NCBI RefSeq assembly: GCF_031846185.1
Contig: NZ_JAVRIF010000012.1
Span: 1-64,000, forward strand
DNA: 64,000 nucleotides
Reading direction: 5' to 3'
DNA from: Thalassotalea_H castellviae
GTDB lineage: Bacteria; Pseudomonadota; Gammaproteobacteria; Enterobacterales; Alteromonadaceae
The position numbers and the translations under genes were made by a program. Under the pieces are notes generated by a model. The model saw nothing but the letters and a program-made list of their open reading frames with translations. It had not been told where the DNA came from and did not search any database. Shown here in pieces: positions 55,101-63,816 of the stretch. Position 1 is the stretch's first letter. Every line of letters begins with the position of its first letter.

Positions 55101-55626
55101 TATCGAAGAAAATACGGGAACAGCCATCATCGTCATTCAAGAAAATGAAACACCGGCTAGAGGTGAAGTTACCTTTGAAAGCAGTACGGTTTCTTTTAAT
55201 GAGGATGCCGGAGAAGTAACCATCAAGGTTGTTCGCTTAAATGGCAGTTATGGTCAATTATCGGTTAATTTACAGGTGTCCAACGATACAGCGACACAAT
55301 CAAGCGATTTTGATTTATCAAACGGTACTATCACTTTTCTTGCTGATGAAATAGAGCAATCGATTAGTTTTTCAATTGTTGATGACACAAACGATGAATC
55401 AGATGAAACCTTTACGATTGCCTTATCTGCTGAGGACTCATCTATTATCGGCGAATTTAACCAAGTGACTGTCAGTATCATTGATAATGATGAAACGGTA
55501 GTAACACCACCTACTCCAACGCCTGATACTAGCTCTAGTGGCGGAGGTGGCTCAACATCATGGTTACTCATAATTATACTGTTTCCGCTGATCATCAAGA
55601 CAAAGAAAAGCCACACTCCTCATTAG
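52135..55626 (+). CDS. secreted metzincin protease with leucine-rich and Calx-beta repeats, GlyGly-CTERM anchor
   Basis: This 1163-residue exported protein has a signal peptide (1-19, ending SSA) and a propeptide-like region. Next comes a reprolysin-like zinc protease with HEMGHNMGLAH (H340 onward) and Met-turn VMAYS near 380. Then follow ten or so 22-residue internalin-type leucine-rich repeats (about 483-720), a calcium-binding DIDNDGVSNSEEL segment (about 758) and three Calx-beta domains (about 783, 897, 1010). The C-terminal GGGGS, hydrophobic stretch and basic KTKK tail form a GlyGly-CTERM signal, cut by rhombosortase after type II secretion. GGAG six bases before ATG 52135 fixes the start. 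Function inferred: surface-anchored, calcium-dependent protein digestion or adhesion. Confidence 0.93.
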   Translation: MKRLLATVILSLLPLTSSAIDLFNWEVAKAANKTTSQFMSSQAYSNAQNFSVDTKLLKDHQINDIITINLTENESYQAKITKIKRKQNGIVHIFAKINHKKEATPVVLTLGKKQFFFRIVTNNQVYVAQGSNNQGKLLNEQRLTKANKSHISDVKIPEESPRFSIKSPQNQQVSHNKSQDSIVYSSLPNMIKNPQNSAAMNNNDMATIKVLFVYSLTAETLYDGDVTTRLNHLVEVTNQIYLDSEVNMQIAIADTLAVDYPDEILSEQALDDITYQSHEAFTNIENIRYEAGADMVALLRPNMPEDTVCGIAWGNREVNNSIGFMYSHTSIDCADYVNAHEMGHNMGLAHSLAQGDTGYSFPFARGYRVEDVLNGFSTVMAYSTATAGKVYKFSNPNILCTEIACGIDRNDTVNGADASYALNQLRFQLANIMDTETDLTLASDALNNIESSGLKACLENQINNYDITYAGQVRDLFCSYRNISSLSGLEKFSGLTSIYLNGNNLTDISVLSTLTKLATLSLSNNNITHLSSLASLLYLNYLTVNYNQITSFDGLENLNYLSYLNATDNQISDISAISDHVTLETLLLENNQITDITDIQDLENLSWLSISNNKITDLPSLANLTKLTQLYLNDNQLSNISGLNALREIQLLDIENNMVSDLTPLNGYRNLQSLTLSQNPITNLDSIIYLNNLTTLNATNTNITDLSALFNLHNTWSQIRLFGSDNLYCWQVNYVEQFIPYENYQQPTTCNTNTDDQDIDNDGVSNSEELTNNTNPLYNTALAGELSFQIEQLNLNEINQTVTLKVIRSLGDKGDVKVTVRSVDQTATGDDDYKAIEQILTLSDKQLFQTFTLDIFADEAYEINESFTIELTDPDSATLGDKSKLNVTLKDNGGTALSWQETSNAVDENSGNLTLTITRPNDALGEMSVDISAIDDTAINGTDYVFEDQTITFYSGEYSKDVSIVIIDNDEYQGDKSFSLMMTNPNNAYIEENTGTAIIVIQENETPARGEVTFESSTVSFNEDAGEVTIKVVRLNGSYGQLSVNLQVSNDTATQSSDFDLSNGTITFLADEIEQSISFSIVDDTNDESDETFTIALSAEDSSIIGEFNQVTVSIIDNDETVVTPPTPTPDTSSSGGGGSTSWLLIIILFPLIIKTKKSHTPH

Positions 55627-55648
55627 CAGCAAAAGAATCGTCAAAAAA

Positions 55649-55675
55649 AACGCCAATCATACGATTGGCGTTTTT
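55649..55675. terminator. bidirectional terminator
   Basis: AACGCCAATC (55649-55658) pairs with GATTGGCGTT (55663-55672), flanked by an A run and a T run. It separates the convergent protease and M28 peptidase genes. Confidence 0.93.
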
Positions 55676-55711
55676 ATTATGATCCAGTTAAGGCTTTTAA
55701 AGCACCATAAA

Positions 55712-57352
55712 TTATTTCATCATCGCATCACGAAGCGCTTTAAATTCAGTACCTTGATGCCAGTTAGGCCATTGCTTCGTATTGGCTAATAAATAACCTG
55801 TTTCAAAGAACACTTGAAGTTCAGCGACTAAACCACTCCAGCCCCATTGTTCATTATATTCATCGCAAATTTGATGATAACATTTCGCCACTTCAGCTTT
55901 CACGCGCTTGCCTATTTGTTTTTCTTTCTCATTTAACCACACAGAGCCACCACCAGCACTTAACGCAGGCACACCTTTTTTCGCTAAACTAAAGTGATCT
56001 GAACGGTAGTAATAACCTCGTTCAGGTGTTTGCTCTGCCGTTAAGGTTCTATTTTGGCGTTTAGCTGCTTTCGCTAAGTAATCTTCTAATTGAGATTTTC
56101 CAAAACCAACTACCGTTAAGTCAGTTTTAAGGCCCGTAATATCTAAACTATCCATATTTACTAAGCCAACAATTTTTGATAATTCAACCGTAGGATGGTT
56201 AGCGAAGTAAATTGAACCTAACCGACCTTGCTCTTCAGCTGTCACTGCAGCGAACGTAATCGAGCGTTTTGGCGCTTTATTTAACGCTTTGTACGCTTTT
56301 GCAATATGGATCAAACCAGCCGTGCCTGTTGCGTTATCATGTGCACCATTAAAAATATGTTTCTTACCATCAATCATAGTTGTACCTAAATGGTCCCAAT
56401 GGCCCATATAAAGCACATGCTCATCAGGGCTTTCACTACCAGGTATAGTTGCTAACACATTATTAGACGTTGATTGTTCAAAATCATTACTAATTGACAC
56501 ACTCGCTTTTAGCGAAAGAGGTATTGCTTTAAATGATTTAGACAAGGCTTGTTTTTTAGCTTGCATAAAGTCTTTGCCTGCTTTGGCAAACAATGCTTTT
56601 GCTTTCTCAACACTGATCCACATCTCAACATCAACAATTGCTTCATTGACTTCTTTTGCCGGTAAATGATATTGCGCGCCAGTCCAACTACTCTCAATAA
56701 CATTCCAGCCATAACTAGCAGGCTTAGTTTCATGAACGATAATAGCGCCTGCGGCTCCTTGTCTTGCGGCTTCTTCATACTTATATGTCCAACGGCCATA
56801 ATAAGTCATCGTATTGCCTTCAAATAACGCACTATCTTGTGTAGCAAAACCAGGATCATTCACTAGAACTACGACTGTTTTTCCTTTTACATCAATATCT
56901 TGATAATCATTCCAGTTATATTCTGGAGCATTAATACCGTAACCAACAAAGACAAGTTCAGAATCTTTTAATTCAATGTTTTTTTCAGTTTTTCTTGAAC
57001 TGGCAACATAATTTTTCGGAAATTCAAAATCGAGATCGGCTATTGATAAATGTTTCACCGGTGTACTCGTTATGCTAACCATAGGTACTGCTTGTGTATA
57101 GCTGTCGCCATTACCAGGTTTTAAGCCTAATGATTTAAAGGCGTTAATTAATAAATCGGTGGTAAGCTTCTCACCTACACCTGAAGGTTCTCGGCCTTCA
57201 AACGTATCAGATGACAGAGTTTTAATATCTTTTTTGATCGCGTGAACATCAAAAGAATTATAGGCTTTATCAAAATTATCATTTGCATAAACGGTAAAGC
57301 TTGATGAAATAACTAGTACTGATAAAAATTGAATATTTTTAAGTAGTTTCAA
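55712..57352 (-). CDS. secreted M28-family zinc peptidase with PA domain
   Basis: This 546-residue exported enzyme has a signal peptide (MKLLKNIQFLSVLVISSSFTVYA) and then a PA (protease-associated) insert about 135-290 and an M28 catalytic domain. Zinc ligand motifs are GHWDHLG, HDNATGTAG, AEEQGRLGS, NMDSLD and YRSDHFSL. It probably works as an aminopeptidase on peptides outside the cytoplasm. The start is TTG at 57352, preceded by AAGGG at 7-base spacing; this gives a proper signal peptide, while upstream in-frame starts would add a 24-residue tail. It neighbours the giant metzincin, suggesting related roles. Confidence 0.92.
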   Translation of the reverse strand: MKLLKNIQFLSVLVISSSFTVYANDNFDKAYNSFDVHAIKKDIKTLSSDTFEGREPSGVGEKLTTDLLINAFKSLGLKPGNGDSYTQAVPMVSITSTPVKHLSIADLDFEFPKNYVASSRKTEKNIELKDSELVFVGYGINAPEYNWNDYQDIDVKGKTVVVLVNDPGFATQDSALFEGNTMTYYGRWTYKYEEAARQGAAGAIIVHETKPASYGWNVIESSWTGAQYHLPAKEVNEAIVDVEMWISVEKAKALFAKAGKDFMQAKKQALSKSFKAIPLSLKASVSISNDFEQSTSNNVLATIPGSESPDEHVLYMGHWDHLGTTMIDGKKHIFNGAHDNATGTAGLIHIAKAYKALNKAPKRSITFAAVTAEEQGRLGSIYFANHPTVELSKIVGLVNMDSLDITGLKTDLTVVGFGKSQLEDYLAKAAKRQNRTLTAEQTPERGYYYRSDHFSLAKKGVPALSAGGGSVWLNEKEKQIGKRVKAEVAKCYHQICDEYNEQWGWSGLVAELQVFFETGYLLANTKQWPNWHQGTEFKALRDAMMK

Positions 57353-57485
57353 CGTTACACCCTTATTTTTGTTAAAAGTATTGAAAAATAGAATGACAAG
57401 ATATCGCTTCTGCAACAGCAACACTAGTCATTTTCCGAATTAATATAATTAGAGAGTAAATCGAAGTTTACAAAGCATAAACAAA

Positions 57486-58100
57486 TTAATTTGGCTGCTG
57501 AACTTCTGGTTTAATTTGCAACTTTGAAGGCTCAATTAATATTAAAGTGCCTTTATTTGGCAGTTTTTTACCGGCAAAAGGATTACTTTGGTTTTTCTTA
57601 AAACCTTTTGTTAAATAGACTGCCCAATATTCAACATGTGGTGACTCCCATTTTCTAACAAAAGCAATGCCGAGTTCATCTTGCTCTCGATAAAAATCTA
57701 TTTCACCTAATAAATGCTGTCTATGACCAAATGAATTTTTAAAGCCGTCCCAAACATCTTCTGCATCACTGTAACCACCAGCTATGGCTTCCACTTGATT
57801 ACTCATCGCACCACCGTAATAGCTAGGCAGTTGATAATTTACTTCACGTAGTCGCTCATTAGGGCTGCCACCAAGATTGTGCATCACTAAACCGCTTTTC
57901 ACCATTAACTGCGCTTTATCGGTGGCGACTTTCGTCAACAACTTATTACAGCGAATAACGCTTCTTTGCTGTTCGGCATCCTTAATGATCATTTCAGCTA
58001 ACAGTCGAGCTTGTTCATTATTACCGCACGCTGCAAAATTATCATTGGCGTAAGCAAGCACACTAAACATGCTTAATGTTATGCAGATAAATATTTTCAA
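57486..58100 (-). CDS. exported CAP-domain (SCP/PR1-like) protein
   Basis: This 204-residue protein has a signal peptide (about 1-18, ending AYA) and a CAP superfamily domain with HNLGGSPNERLRE, DVWDGFKNSFGHRQHLLG and HVEYWAVYL. CAP proteins often act as secreted binding or protease-like modules; the catalytic role is unproven. The start is TTG at 58100, with AAGGA about 7 bases upstream. It lies next to the M28 gene in the same direction (134-bp gap). Confidence 0.85.
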   Translation of the reverse strand: MKIFICITLSMFSVLAYANDNFAACGNNEQARLLAEMIIKDAEQQRSVIRCNKLLTKVATDKAQLMVKSGLVMHNLGGSPNERLREVNYQLPSYYGGAMSNQVEAIAGGYSDAEDVWDGFKNSFGHRQHLLGEIDFYREQDELGIAFVRKWESPHVEYWAVYLTKGFKKNQSNPFAGKKLPNKGTLILIEPSKLQIKPEVQQPN

Positions 58101-58171
58101 GTGAAATCCTTTTAAGTGTTTTTAAACGAAAAATTAACGAGTTATGCCGTTAATATTAAAATCATTAAACG

Positions 58172-58672
58172 TTAAAATAACTTTAATTGCCAATAGCCAA
58201 CATCAAGCCACTGATCAAATTTATAACCAACGTCTTTAAAATGTGCCACTTTTTCCATGCCAAATTTTTCATGAAGTGCCACGCTGCTTTCATTGGGTAA
58301 AGTGATCCCACCAATTAATATTTTTATCGGGGTAGATTTAAGTTGTTGAAATAATGCTTGATATAAAAGACTACCAAGCCCTTTTCCTTGTGAATCTTTT
58401 GTCAGATAAATGGACACCTCACTGGCAAATCGATAAGCAGAACGGTCGCGCCATGGCGCAGAATAAGCATAACCCACGATTTTATTGTCAACTTCGGCCA
58501 CAAACCAAAAATGACCTGCTCGTTGAATTTTTTCAATTCTTTTTTCAATATCTTGAGCGACGATCACTTGTTCTTCAAACGTGATCACCGTGCTTTCAAT
58601 ATAATAATTATAGATATTGGCTATTTGCGGAGCATCATTTAGCTCTACTTCTCTTAATATTGTATCAACCAT
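58172..58672 (-). CDS. GNAT acetyltransferase, phosphinothricin/Met-sulfoximine type
   Basis: This 166-residue enzyme shows the phosphinothricin-acetyltransferase-like subgroup features: IREVELNDAPQIANIYNYYIESTVITFEE-type N-terminus, VGYAYSAPWRDRSAYRFASEVSIYL and acetyl-CoA motif SQGKGLGSLLYQAL. In this subgroup the acceptor is often a methionine-derivative amine. I start at ATG 58672, which matches the family start, with AAGG before it; the frame from 58720 adds 16 unrelated residues. Confidence 0.88.
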   Translation of the reverse strand: MVDTILREVELNDAPQIANIYNYYIESTVITFEEQVIVAQDIEKRIEKIQRAGHFWFVAEVDNKIVGYAYSAPWRDRSAYRFASEVSIYLTKDSQGKGLGSLLYQALFQQLKSTPIKILIGGITLPNESSVALHEKFGMEKVAHFKDVGYKFDQWLDVGYWQLKLF

Positions 58673-58818
58673 AAACCTTAAGTGTCTTAGAGAACTGTTT
58701 GGAGAGTAATTTGTTATCAATTTTTCAATAACTTAATGAAAATAACGGCAATTGAAATTTTTGGCAAGTAGAAATGTAAATAACATAAACGAAATGAGGC
58801 GAGTTATCTTCAATATAG

Positions 58819-58885
58819 CGTTCATCCTGAACATCGTCGCTCATTGACATCCTTGGCACCGCGACATACCGTTCATCCTGAACAT
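58819..58885. repeat. paired GTTCATCCTGAAC repeats
   Basis: CGTTCATCCTGAACAT occurs at 58819-58834 and 58870-58885. Each unit contains an imperfect dyad GTTCA-TCC-TGAAC. The spacing is 51 bases. They lie in the 280-bp gap between an acetyltransferase and IDH; they may be intergenic repeats of the genome, but a role cannot be told. Confidence 0.7.
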
Positions 58886-58886
58886 A

Positions 58887-58919
58887 AAAAAGGCTATGTA
58901 TTGCTACATAGCCTTTCTT
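58887..58919 (-). terminator. terminator of the monomeric IDH gene
   Basis: AAGGCTATGTA (58890-58900) and TACATAGCCTT (58905-58915) form an 11-bp stem with loop TTGC. On the minus strand a T run follows. It lies about 35 bases past the IDH stop. Confidence 0.9.
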
Positions 58920-58951
58920 AAATGTTAACGTGCTAAATTATGAAGCGTTTT

Positions 58952-61183
58952 TTACAAAAGGCTTGATAAAATTGTGTTGAACGTTTCACTTGGACGCATA
59001 GCTTTTTCAGCTAATGTCGTATCTGCGAAGTAATAACCATCAATATCCATTGCTGGACCTTGAGCAGAGTTTAACTCATCAACAATTTTAGCTTCTTGCT
59101 TAGTTAATGCTTGCGCAACTGCCGTAAATGCAGCTTTAAGCTCTTCATCAGCGGTTTGCTCTGCTAATGCTTGTGCCCAATACATACCTAAGTAAAAATG
59201 AGAACCACGGTTATCTAATTCACCCACTTTACGTGAAGGTGACTTATTTTCATCTAAGAATTTACCCGTAGCCGCATCTAAAGTATCTGCCAGTACTTGC
59301 GCTTTAGTATTGCCCGTTGTTACCGCTACATGCTCTAAAGACGCTGCCAATGCTAAAAATTCACCTAGTGAATCCCAACGTAAATGGTTTTCTTTATTGA
59401 ATTGCTGAACGTGCTTAGGTGCTGAGCCACCTGCACCCGTTTCAAATAAACCACCGCCATTCATTAATGGCACAATTGATAACATTTTTGCAGACGTTCC
59501 TAATTCTAAAATTGGGAATAAGTCAGTTAAGTAATCACGTAATACGTTACCAGTGACAGAAATAGTATCTTCACCTTTAGCACAACGCGCTAAGGTATAT
59601 TCACACGCTTGTACAGGCGCTAAAATTTGAATATCTAAACCTGTTGTATCGTGGTCGGCTAAATAAGTGTTAACTTTTTTGATCATTTGGGCATCATGGC
59701 CACGGTTTTCGTCTAACCAAAATACTGCCGGCATACCACTTGCTCTTGCACGGGTAACCGCTAATTTAACCCAATCTTGAATAGGAGCATCTTTCGCCTG
59801 ACACATTCTGAAAATATCACCTTGGGCAACATTTTGTTCGATTAATGTTTCACCATTTTCAGTAACAACACGAACGGTACCATTACCTGTCATGGTGAAT
59901 GTTTTATCGTGTGAACCATACTCTTCAGCTTTTTGAGCCATCAAGCCAACGTTTGGCACTGTACCCATAGTTGTTGGGTTGAATGCACCATTTTCACGAC
60001 AAAAATCAACAACTGCTGAGAAAACACCAGCATAGTTACGATCTGGGATCATAAACTTAGTATCTTTTTGTTTTCCGTCAGGGCCCCACATTTGACCAGA
60101 AGCACGAAGCGCTGCCGGCATAGAAGCATCGATAATTACATCGCTTGGAACATGTAAGTTAGTAATACCATTATCAGAATCAACCATCGCCATTTCTGGA
60201 CGAGAAGCATAAACCGCGGCTAAATCTGCTTCAATTTCTGCTTTTTTATCAGCAGGTAAACGCGCTATTTTCGCGTAAACATCACCAATACCATTATTAG
60301 CATCAACACCTAACTGTTCAAAAGTTTCTGCATGTTTTTCAAAAACATCTTTATAGAAAACTTTAACACAATGGCCGAACATAATTGGGTCTGAAACTTT
60401 CATCATGGTCGCTTTTAAATGAAGCGATAATAAAACATCTTCTTCTTTCGCTTTGGCAATTTCAGTTTCGTAAAATTTAACTAAAGCATCTTTACTCATC
60501 ACAGAAGCATCAATGACTTCTTTATCAAGTAACGGTAAATTTGATTTTAATAAGGTAACGTCACCATTGTCAGCGACAAATTCAATGTTTACGTTTGTAG
60601 CACCATCAACAGTTACCGACTTTTCGCTGCCGTAAAAATCACCCGATGACATATGTGCCACATGTGATTTAGACTCTTTAGACCACGCACCCATTGAGTG
60701 TGGGTTATTACGAGCATATTGTTTAACAGAACCTGGCGCACGACGATCAGAATTACCTTCACGTAATACCGGGTTTACCGCTGAACCTAATACTTTCGCA
60801 TACGTTAATTTGATTGACTCTTCTGCTTCATTTTGTGGTTCTGCAGGATAATCAGGTAATGCATAACCTTTATCTTGCAATTCTTTAATAACCGCTTGTA
60901 ATTGAGGAATTGATGCAGAAATATTAGGTAATTTGATAATATTTGCTTCAGGCGTTTTCGCTAATTCACCTAATTCACTTAAAGCATCACCAATTTGTTG
61001 CTCTGGCGTCAAATATTTAGGAAAATTAGCAATAATACGACCTGCTAAAGAAATATCGCGTGTATCTACATCAATACCTGATGACGCAGTAAATGCTTGG
61101 ATAATGGGTAATAGTGAATAAGTCGCCAGTGCTGGCGCTTCATCTGTGATGGTATAAATAATTTTAGATGATTCTGTGGACAT
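58952..61183 (-). CDS. icd: NADP-dependent isocitrate dehydrogenase, monomeric type
   Basis: This TCA-cycle enzyme oxidises isocitrate to 2-oxoglutarate with NADP. At 743 residues it is the monomeric IDH-II type known from Colwellia maris and Azotobacter, unrelated in size to the dimeric E. coli Icd (416 residues). Segments such as NSDRRAPGSVKQYARNNPHSMG (split around positions 150-175) and GNVLRDYLTDLFPILELGTSAKMLS support the family. I start at ATG 61183, preceded by GGAAG; the frame to 61231 lacks a ribosome site. It is divergent from rluE, the position E. coli uses for its dimeric icd. Confidence 0.95.
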   Translation of the reverse strand: MSTESSKIIYTITDEAPALATYSLLPIIQAFTASSGIDVDTRDISLAGRIIANFPKYLTPEQQIGDALSELGELAKTPEANIIKLPNISASIPQLQAVIKELQDKGYALPDYPAEPQNEAEESIKLTYAKVLGSAVNPVLREGNSDRRAPGSVKQYARNNPHSMGAWSKESKSHVAHMSSGDFYGSEKSVTVDGATNVNIEFVADNGDVTLLKSNLPLLDKEVIDASVMSKDALVKFYETEIAKAKEEDVLLSLHLKATMMKVSDPIMFGHCVKVFYKDVFEKHAETFEQLGVDANNGIGDVYAKIARLPADKKAEIEADLAAVYASRPEMAMVDSDNGITNLHVPSDVIIDASMPAALRASGQMWGPDGKQKDTKFMIPDRNYAGVFSAVVDFCRENGAFNPTTMGTVPNVGLMAQKAEEYGSHDKTFTMTGNGTVRVVTENGETLIEQNVAQGDIFRMCQAKDAPIQDWVKLAVTRARASGMPAVFWLDENRGHDAQMIKKVNTYLADHDTTGLDIQILAPVQACEYTLARCAKGEDTISVTGNVLRDYLTDLFPILELGTSAKMLSIVPLMNGGGLFETGAGGSAPKHVQQFNKENHLRWDSLGEFLALAASLEHVAVTTGNTKAQVLADTLDAATGKFLDENKSPSRKVGELDNRGSHFYLGMYWAQALAEQTADEELKAAFTAVAQALTKQEAKIVDELNSAQGPAMDIDGYYFADTTLAEKAMRPSETFNTILSSLL

Positions 61184-61355
61184 TTTTCTTCCTACTTTGA
61201 TCTGCGAGCGTGCGACAAAGTGAATATTCATTCAACTTAAATAGGTTGATATCCACCTTATCAAAAATTTATTTAGCGCGCGCATAGTATAGGAAATCAT
61301 GCCATATTTAAATAGCTTGATAAGAACGATTAGTAATAAAACGGAGTAAAAAAGC

Positions 61356-61994
61356 GTGGTAGAAAGAAGAAATTGGCAAAATAAAAGAGCAAAACCAAGC
61401 CATGCAAAAAAGGTCAGACCAGTGAACGATGAAAAAAAAATAGTTTTGCTTAACAAACCTTTTAATGTTTTAAGTCAATTTACTGATGATGAGGCAAACC
61501 ATAATAACAAAAGAAAGACTTTAAAAGATTTTGTGCCAATTAAAGATATCTATGCGGCAGGACGTCTTGATCGAGATAGTGAAGGTCTACTTTTGCTGAC
61601 CAATGATGGTAAATTACAGCATAAATTAGCGAATCCCACGCAGAAAACTGAAAAAACCTATTGGGTACAAGTAGAGGGGGCGCCGCAAGAAACAGATCTA
61701 AATTTATTACGCCAAGGCATCGAGTTAAAAGATGGCATGACAAAACCGGCTAAAGTAACTGTGATGGATGAACCCAATATCTGGCCAAGAACACCGCCTA
61801 TTAGAGAAAGGGCAAACATTCCTACCACCTGGCTTGAAATATCAATTACCGAAGGCAGAAACAGGCAAGTAAGGAGAATGACCGCCAATATCGGTTTTCC
61901 AACCCTTAGGTTGATTCGTTATAGCATAGGGAAATATACCATAGCAGGAATAGAAAATGGCCAATTTAAAACTCTGAATATAAGGAATAATTAA
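61356..61994 (+). CDS. rluE: 23S rRNA pseudouridine(2457) synthase
   Basis: RluE isomerises U2457 of 23S rRNA. The 212-residue protein has a basic N-terminal tail and the RsuA/RluB/E/F catalytic motif YAAGRLDRDSEGLLLLTNDG with its catalytic Asp, and later GRNRQVRRMTANIGFPTLRLIR. The start is GTG at 61356, with GGAG about 10 bases upstream. The nudJ start overlaps its stop by one base, and rluE-nudJ-mnmA-hflD is the E. coli order. Confidence 0.93.
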   Translation: MVERRNWQNKRAKPSHAKKVRPVNDEKKIVLLNKPFNVLSQFTDDEANHNNKRKTLKDFVPIKDIYAAGRLDRDSEGLLLLTNDGKLQHKLANPTQKTEKTYWVQVEGAPQETDLNLLRQGIELKDGMTKPAKVTVMDEPNIWPRTPPIRERANIPTTWLEISITEGRNRQVRRMTANIGFPTLRLIRYSIGKYTIAGIENGQFKTLNIRNN

Positions 61995-62470
61995 TGAGTC
62001 ACTTAACCCAAGGACATGGCAGCGAACAATTTAAACCCAATACAACGGTTGCCGCAGTTATTGTGCATCAAGATAAGTTTTTATTGGTGGAAGAAATTGA
62101 AAATAACCAACGAGTTTTCAATCAAGCTGCTGGTCATTTAGAAGCTAATGAGAATTTAATTGATGCGGCTAAACGGGAAGTTTTTGAAGAGACAGGCTTA
62201 CTAATTGAACCTCAATATTGTAGCGGTATCTATTATTTTCATCGACCTGAGATTGCACTGTATTTTTTACGTTTTTGTTTTGTCATAGAGTTAACCGAGC
62301 CGCTTAAAAGCTCCCCTAATGATGAGGAAATAATTGCGACACATTGGCTAACTTATGATGAAATTAAATCAAAAGAAACGCAATTAAGAAGCCCAATGGT
62401 TCTACAGTGTATTGACGATTATTTAGCCGGCCAAAAAGTAACATTAGACATTTTCAAAACCAATCTTTAA
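61994..62470 (+). CDS. nudJ: Nudix hydrolase NudJ
   Basis: This 158-residue pyrophosphohydrolase acts on thiamine- and nucleoside-diphosphates in E. coli. The Nudix box GHLEANENLIDAAKREVFEETGLLI fits G-x5-E-x7-REUxEExGU. AGGAATAATTA precedes the ATG. It starts at the rluE stop and is 172 bases before mnmA. Confidence 0.92.
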   Translation: MSHLTQGHGSEQFKPNTTVAAVIVHQDKFLLVEEIENNQRVFNQAAGHLEANENLIDAAKREVFEETGLLIEPQYCSGIYYFHRPEIALYFLRFCFVIELTEPLKSSPNDEEIIATHWLTYDEIKSKETQLRSPMVLQCIDDYLAGQKVTLDIFKTNL

Positions 62471-62642
62471 CTTTTATCGCCTGTGAAATAGCGCAAATAG
62501 ACCTTCCAAAAAATATATAACTTTCATCGTGAGAATCTCTTGTTAGGTACTATGACCAACTCATTGCCCGTGCTATAATTTCGCGCCATTTTCTTTAGGC
62601 CTTTTGTAATACAACATAAACATTAGGAAAAACGAGTAATCA

Positions 62643-63788
62643 ATGTCTATTAGTGAGCCATTAAACGAAAAACGTCCACAAGATACCAAAGTCATTGTTG
62701 GTATGTCAGGTGGAGTAGACTCTTCTGTATCAGCACATCTGTTGATTGAACAAGGCTATCAAGTTGAAGGCTTGTTCATGAAAAATTGGGAAGAAGATGA
62801 TACCGATGAATACTGCGCCGCTGCTGAAGACTTAAAAGATGCTCAACAAGTGTGTGAAAAACTCGGTATAAAGTTACACACAATTAATTTTGCAACCGAA
62901 TATTGGGACAATGTTTTTGAATATTTTTTAGCAGAATACAAAGCCGGTCGTACACCTAATCCTGATATTATGTGTAATAAAGAAATTAAATTCAAAGCTT
63001 TCCTTGAGTTTGCATGTGAAGACTTAGGTGCTGACTACATCGCGACAGGCCATTATGTTCAACGAAAATTTATCACTGATGAACAAGGTAATGGTCAATG
63101 GGCTATGTTACGTGGCTTAGATAATAATAAAGATCAAAGTTACTTTTTATATACGCTAAGCGATAAACAAGTTGGTCGTACTTTATTTCCCGTTGGTCAT
63201 ATCGAAAAACCTGAAGTGCGCGCTATCGCTGAAAAAGCGGATTTAGTTACCGCCAATAAAAAAGACAGCACGGGAATTTGTTTTATTGGTGAACGTAAAT
63301 TTAAAGACTTTCTGGGGCAATACTTACCTGCACAACCGGGAAAAATAGAATCTGCTGAAGGTGAAGTTATTGGTGAGCATGACGGATTAATGTATCACAC
63401 ACTAGGCCAACGTAAAGGACTTCGTATTGGTGGTTTAGCAAATGCGGGGGAAGAGCCTTGGTACGTGGTTGAAAAAGACCTGTTAAGAAATGTGTTAATT
63501 GTTGGACAAGGTCATAACCACCCTCGTCTATTCTCTAAAGGATTAATTGGCAATCAGCTCCATTTGGTGAATCGCAAAAAACTTGATAAGCCGATTTCTT
63601 GCACGGTAAAAACACGCTACCGCCAAGAAGATGTTCCTTGTACTCTAACTCCGGTAAGTGAAGTTGAAGGTACTTTTCAGGTTATGTTTGATGAACAGCA
63701 AAGCTCAGTTACACCCGGTCAGTCTGTCGTATTTTATCAAGATAATATTTGCTTAGGCGGCGGCATTATTAATACTCTTATTCGTTAA
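62643..63788 (+). CDS. mnmA: tRNA-specific 2-thiouridylase MnmA
   Basis: MnmA thiolates U34 of Lys, Glu and Gln tRNAs. The 381-residue protein shows PP-loop GMSGGVDSSVSAHLL, the NPDIMCNKEIKF catalytic cysteine segment and STGICFIGERKF with the second cysteine. A TAGGAAAAACGAG stretch precedes the ATG. It is followed by hflD, the conserved neighbour. Confidence 0.97.
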   Translation: MSISEPLNEKRPQDTKVIVGMSGGVDSSVSAHLLIEQGYQVEGLFMKNWEEDDTDEYCAAAEDLKDAQQVCEKLGIKLHTINFATEYWDNVFEYFLAEYKAGRTPNPDIMCNKEIKFKAFLEFACEDLGADYIATGHYVQRKFITDEQGNGQWAMLRGLDNNKDQSYFLYTLSDKQVGRTLFPVGHIEKPEVRAIAEKADLVTANKKDSTGICFIGERKFKDFLGQYLPAQPGKIESAEGEVIGEHDGLMYHTLGQRKGLRIGGLANAGEEPWYVVEKDLLRNVLIVGQGHNHPRLFSKGLIGNQLHLVNRKKLDKPISCTVKTRYRQEDVPCTLTPVSEVEGTFQVMFDEQQSSVTPGQSVVFYQDNICLGGGIINTLIR

Positions 63789-63816
63789 GCGCATGGGTTA
63801 AGGTTAATTATATTTT

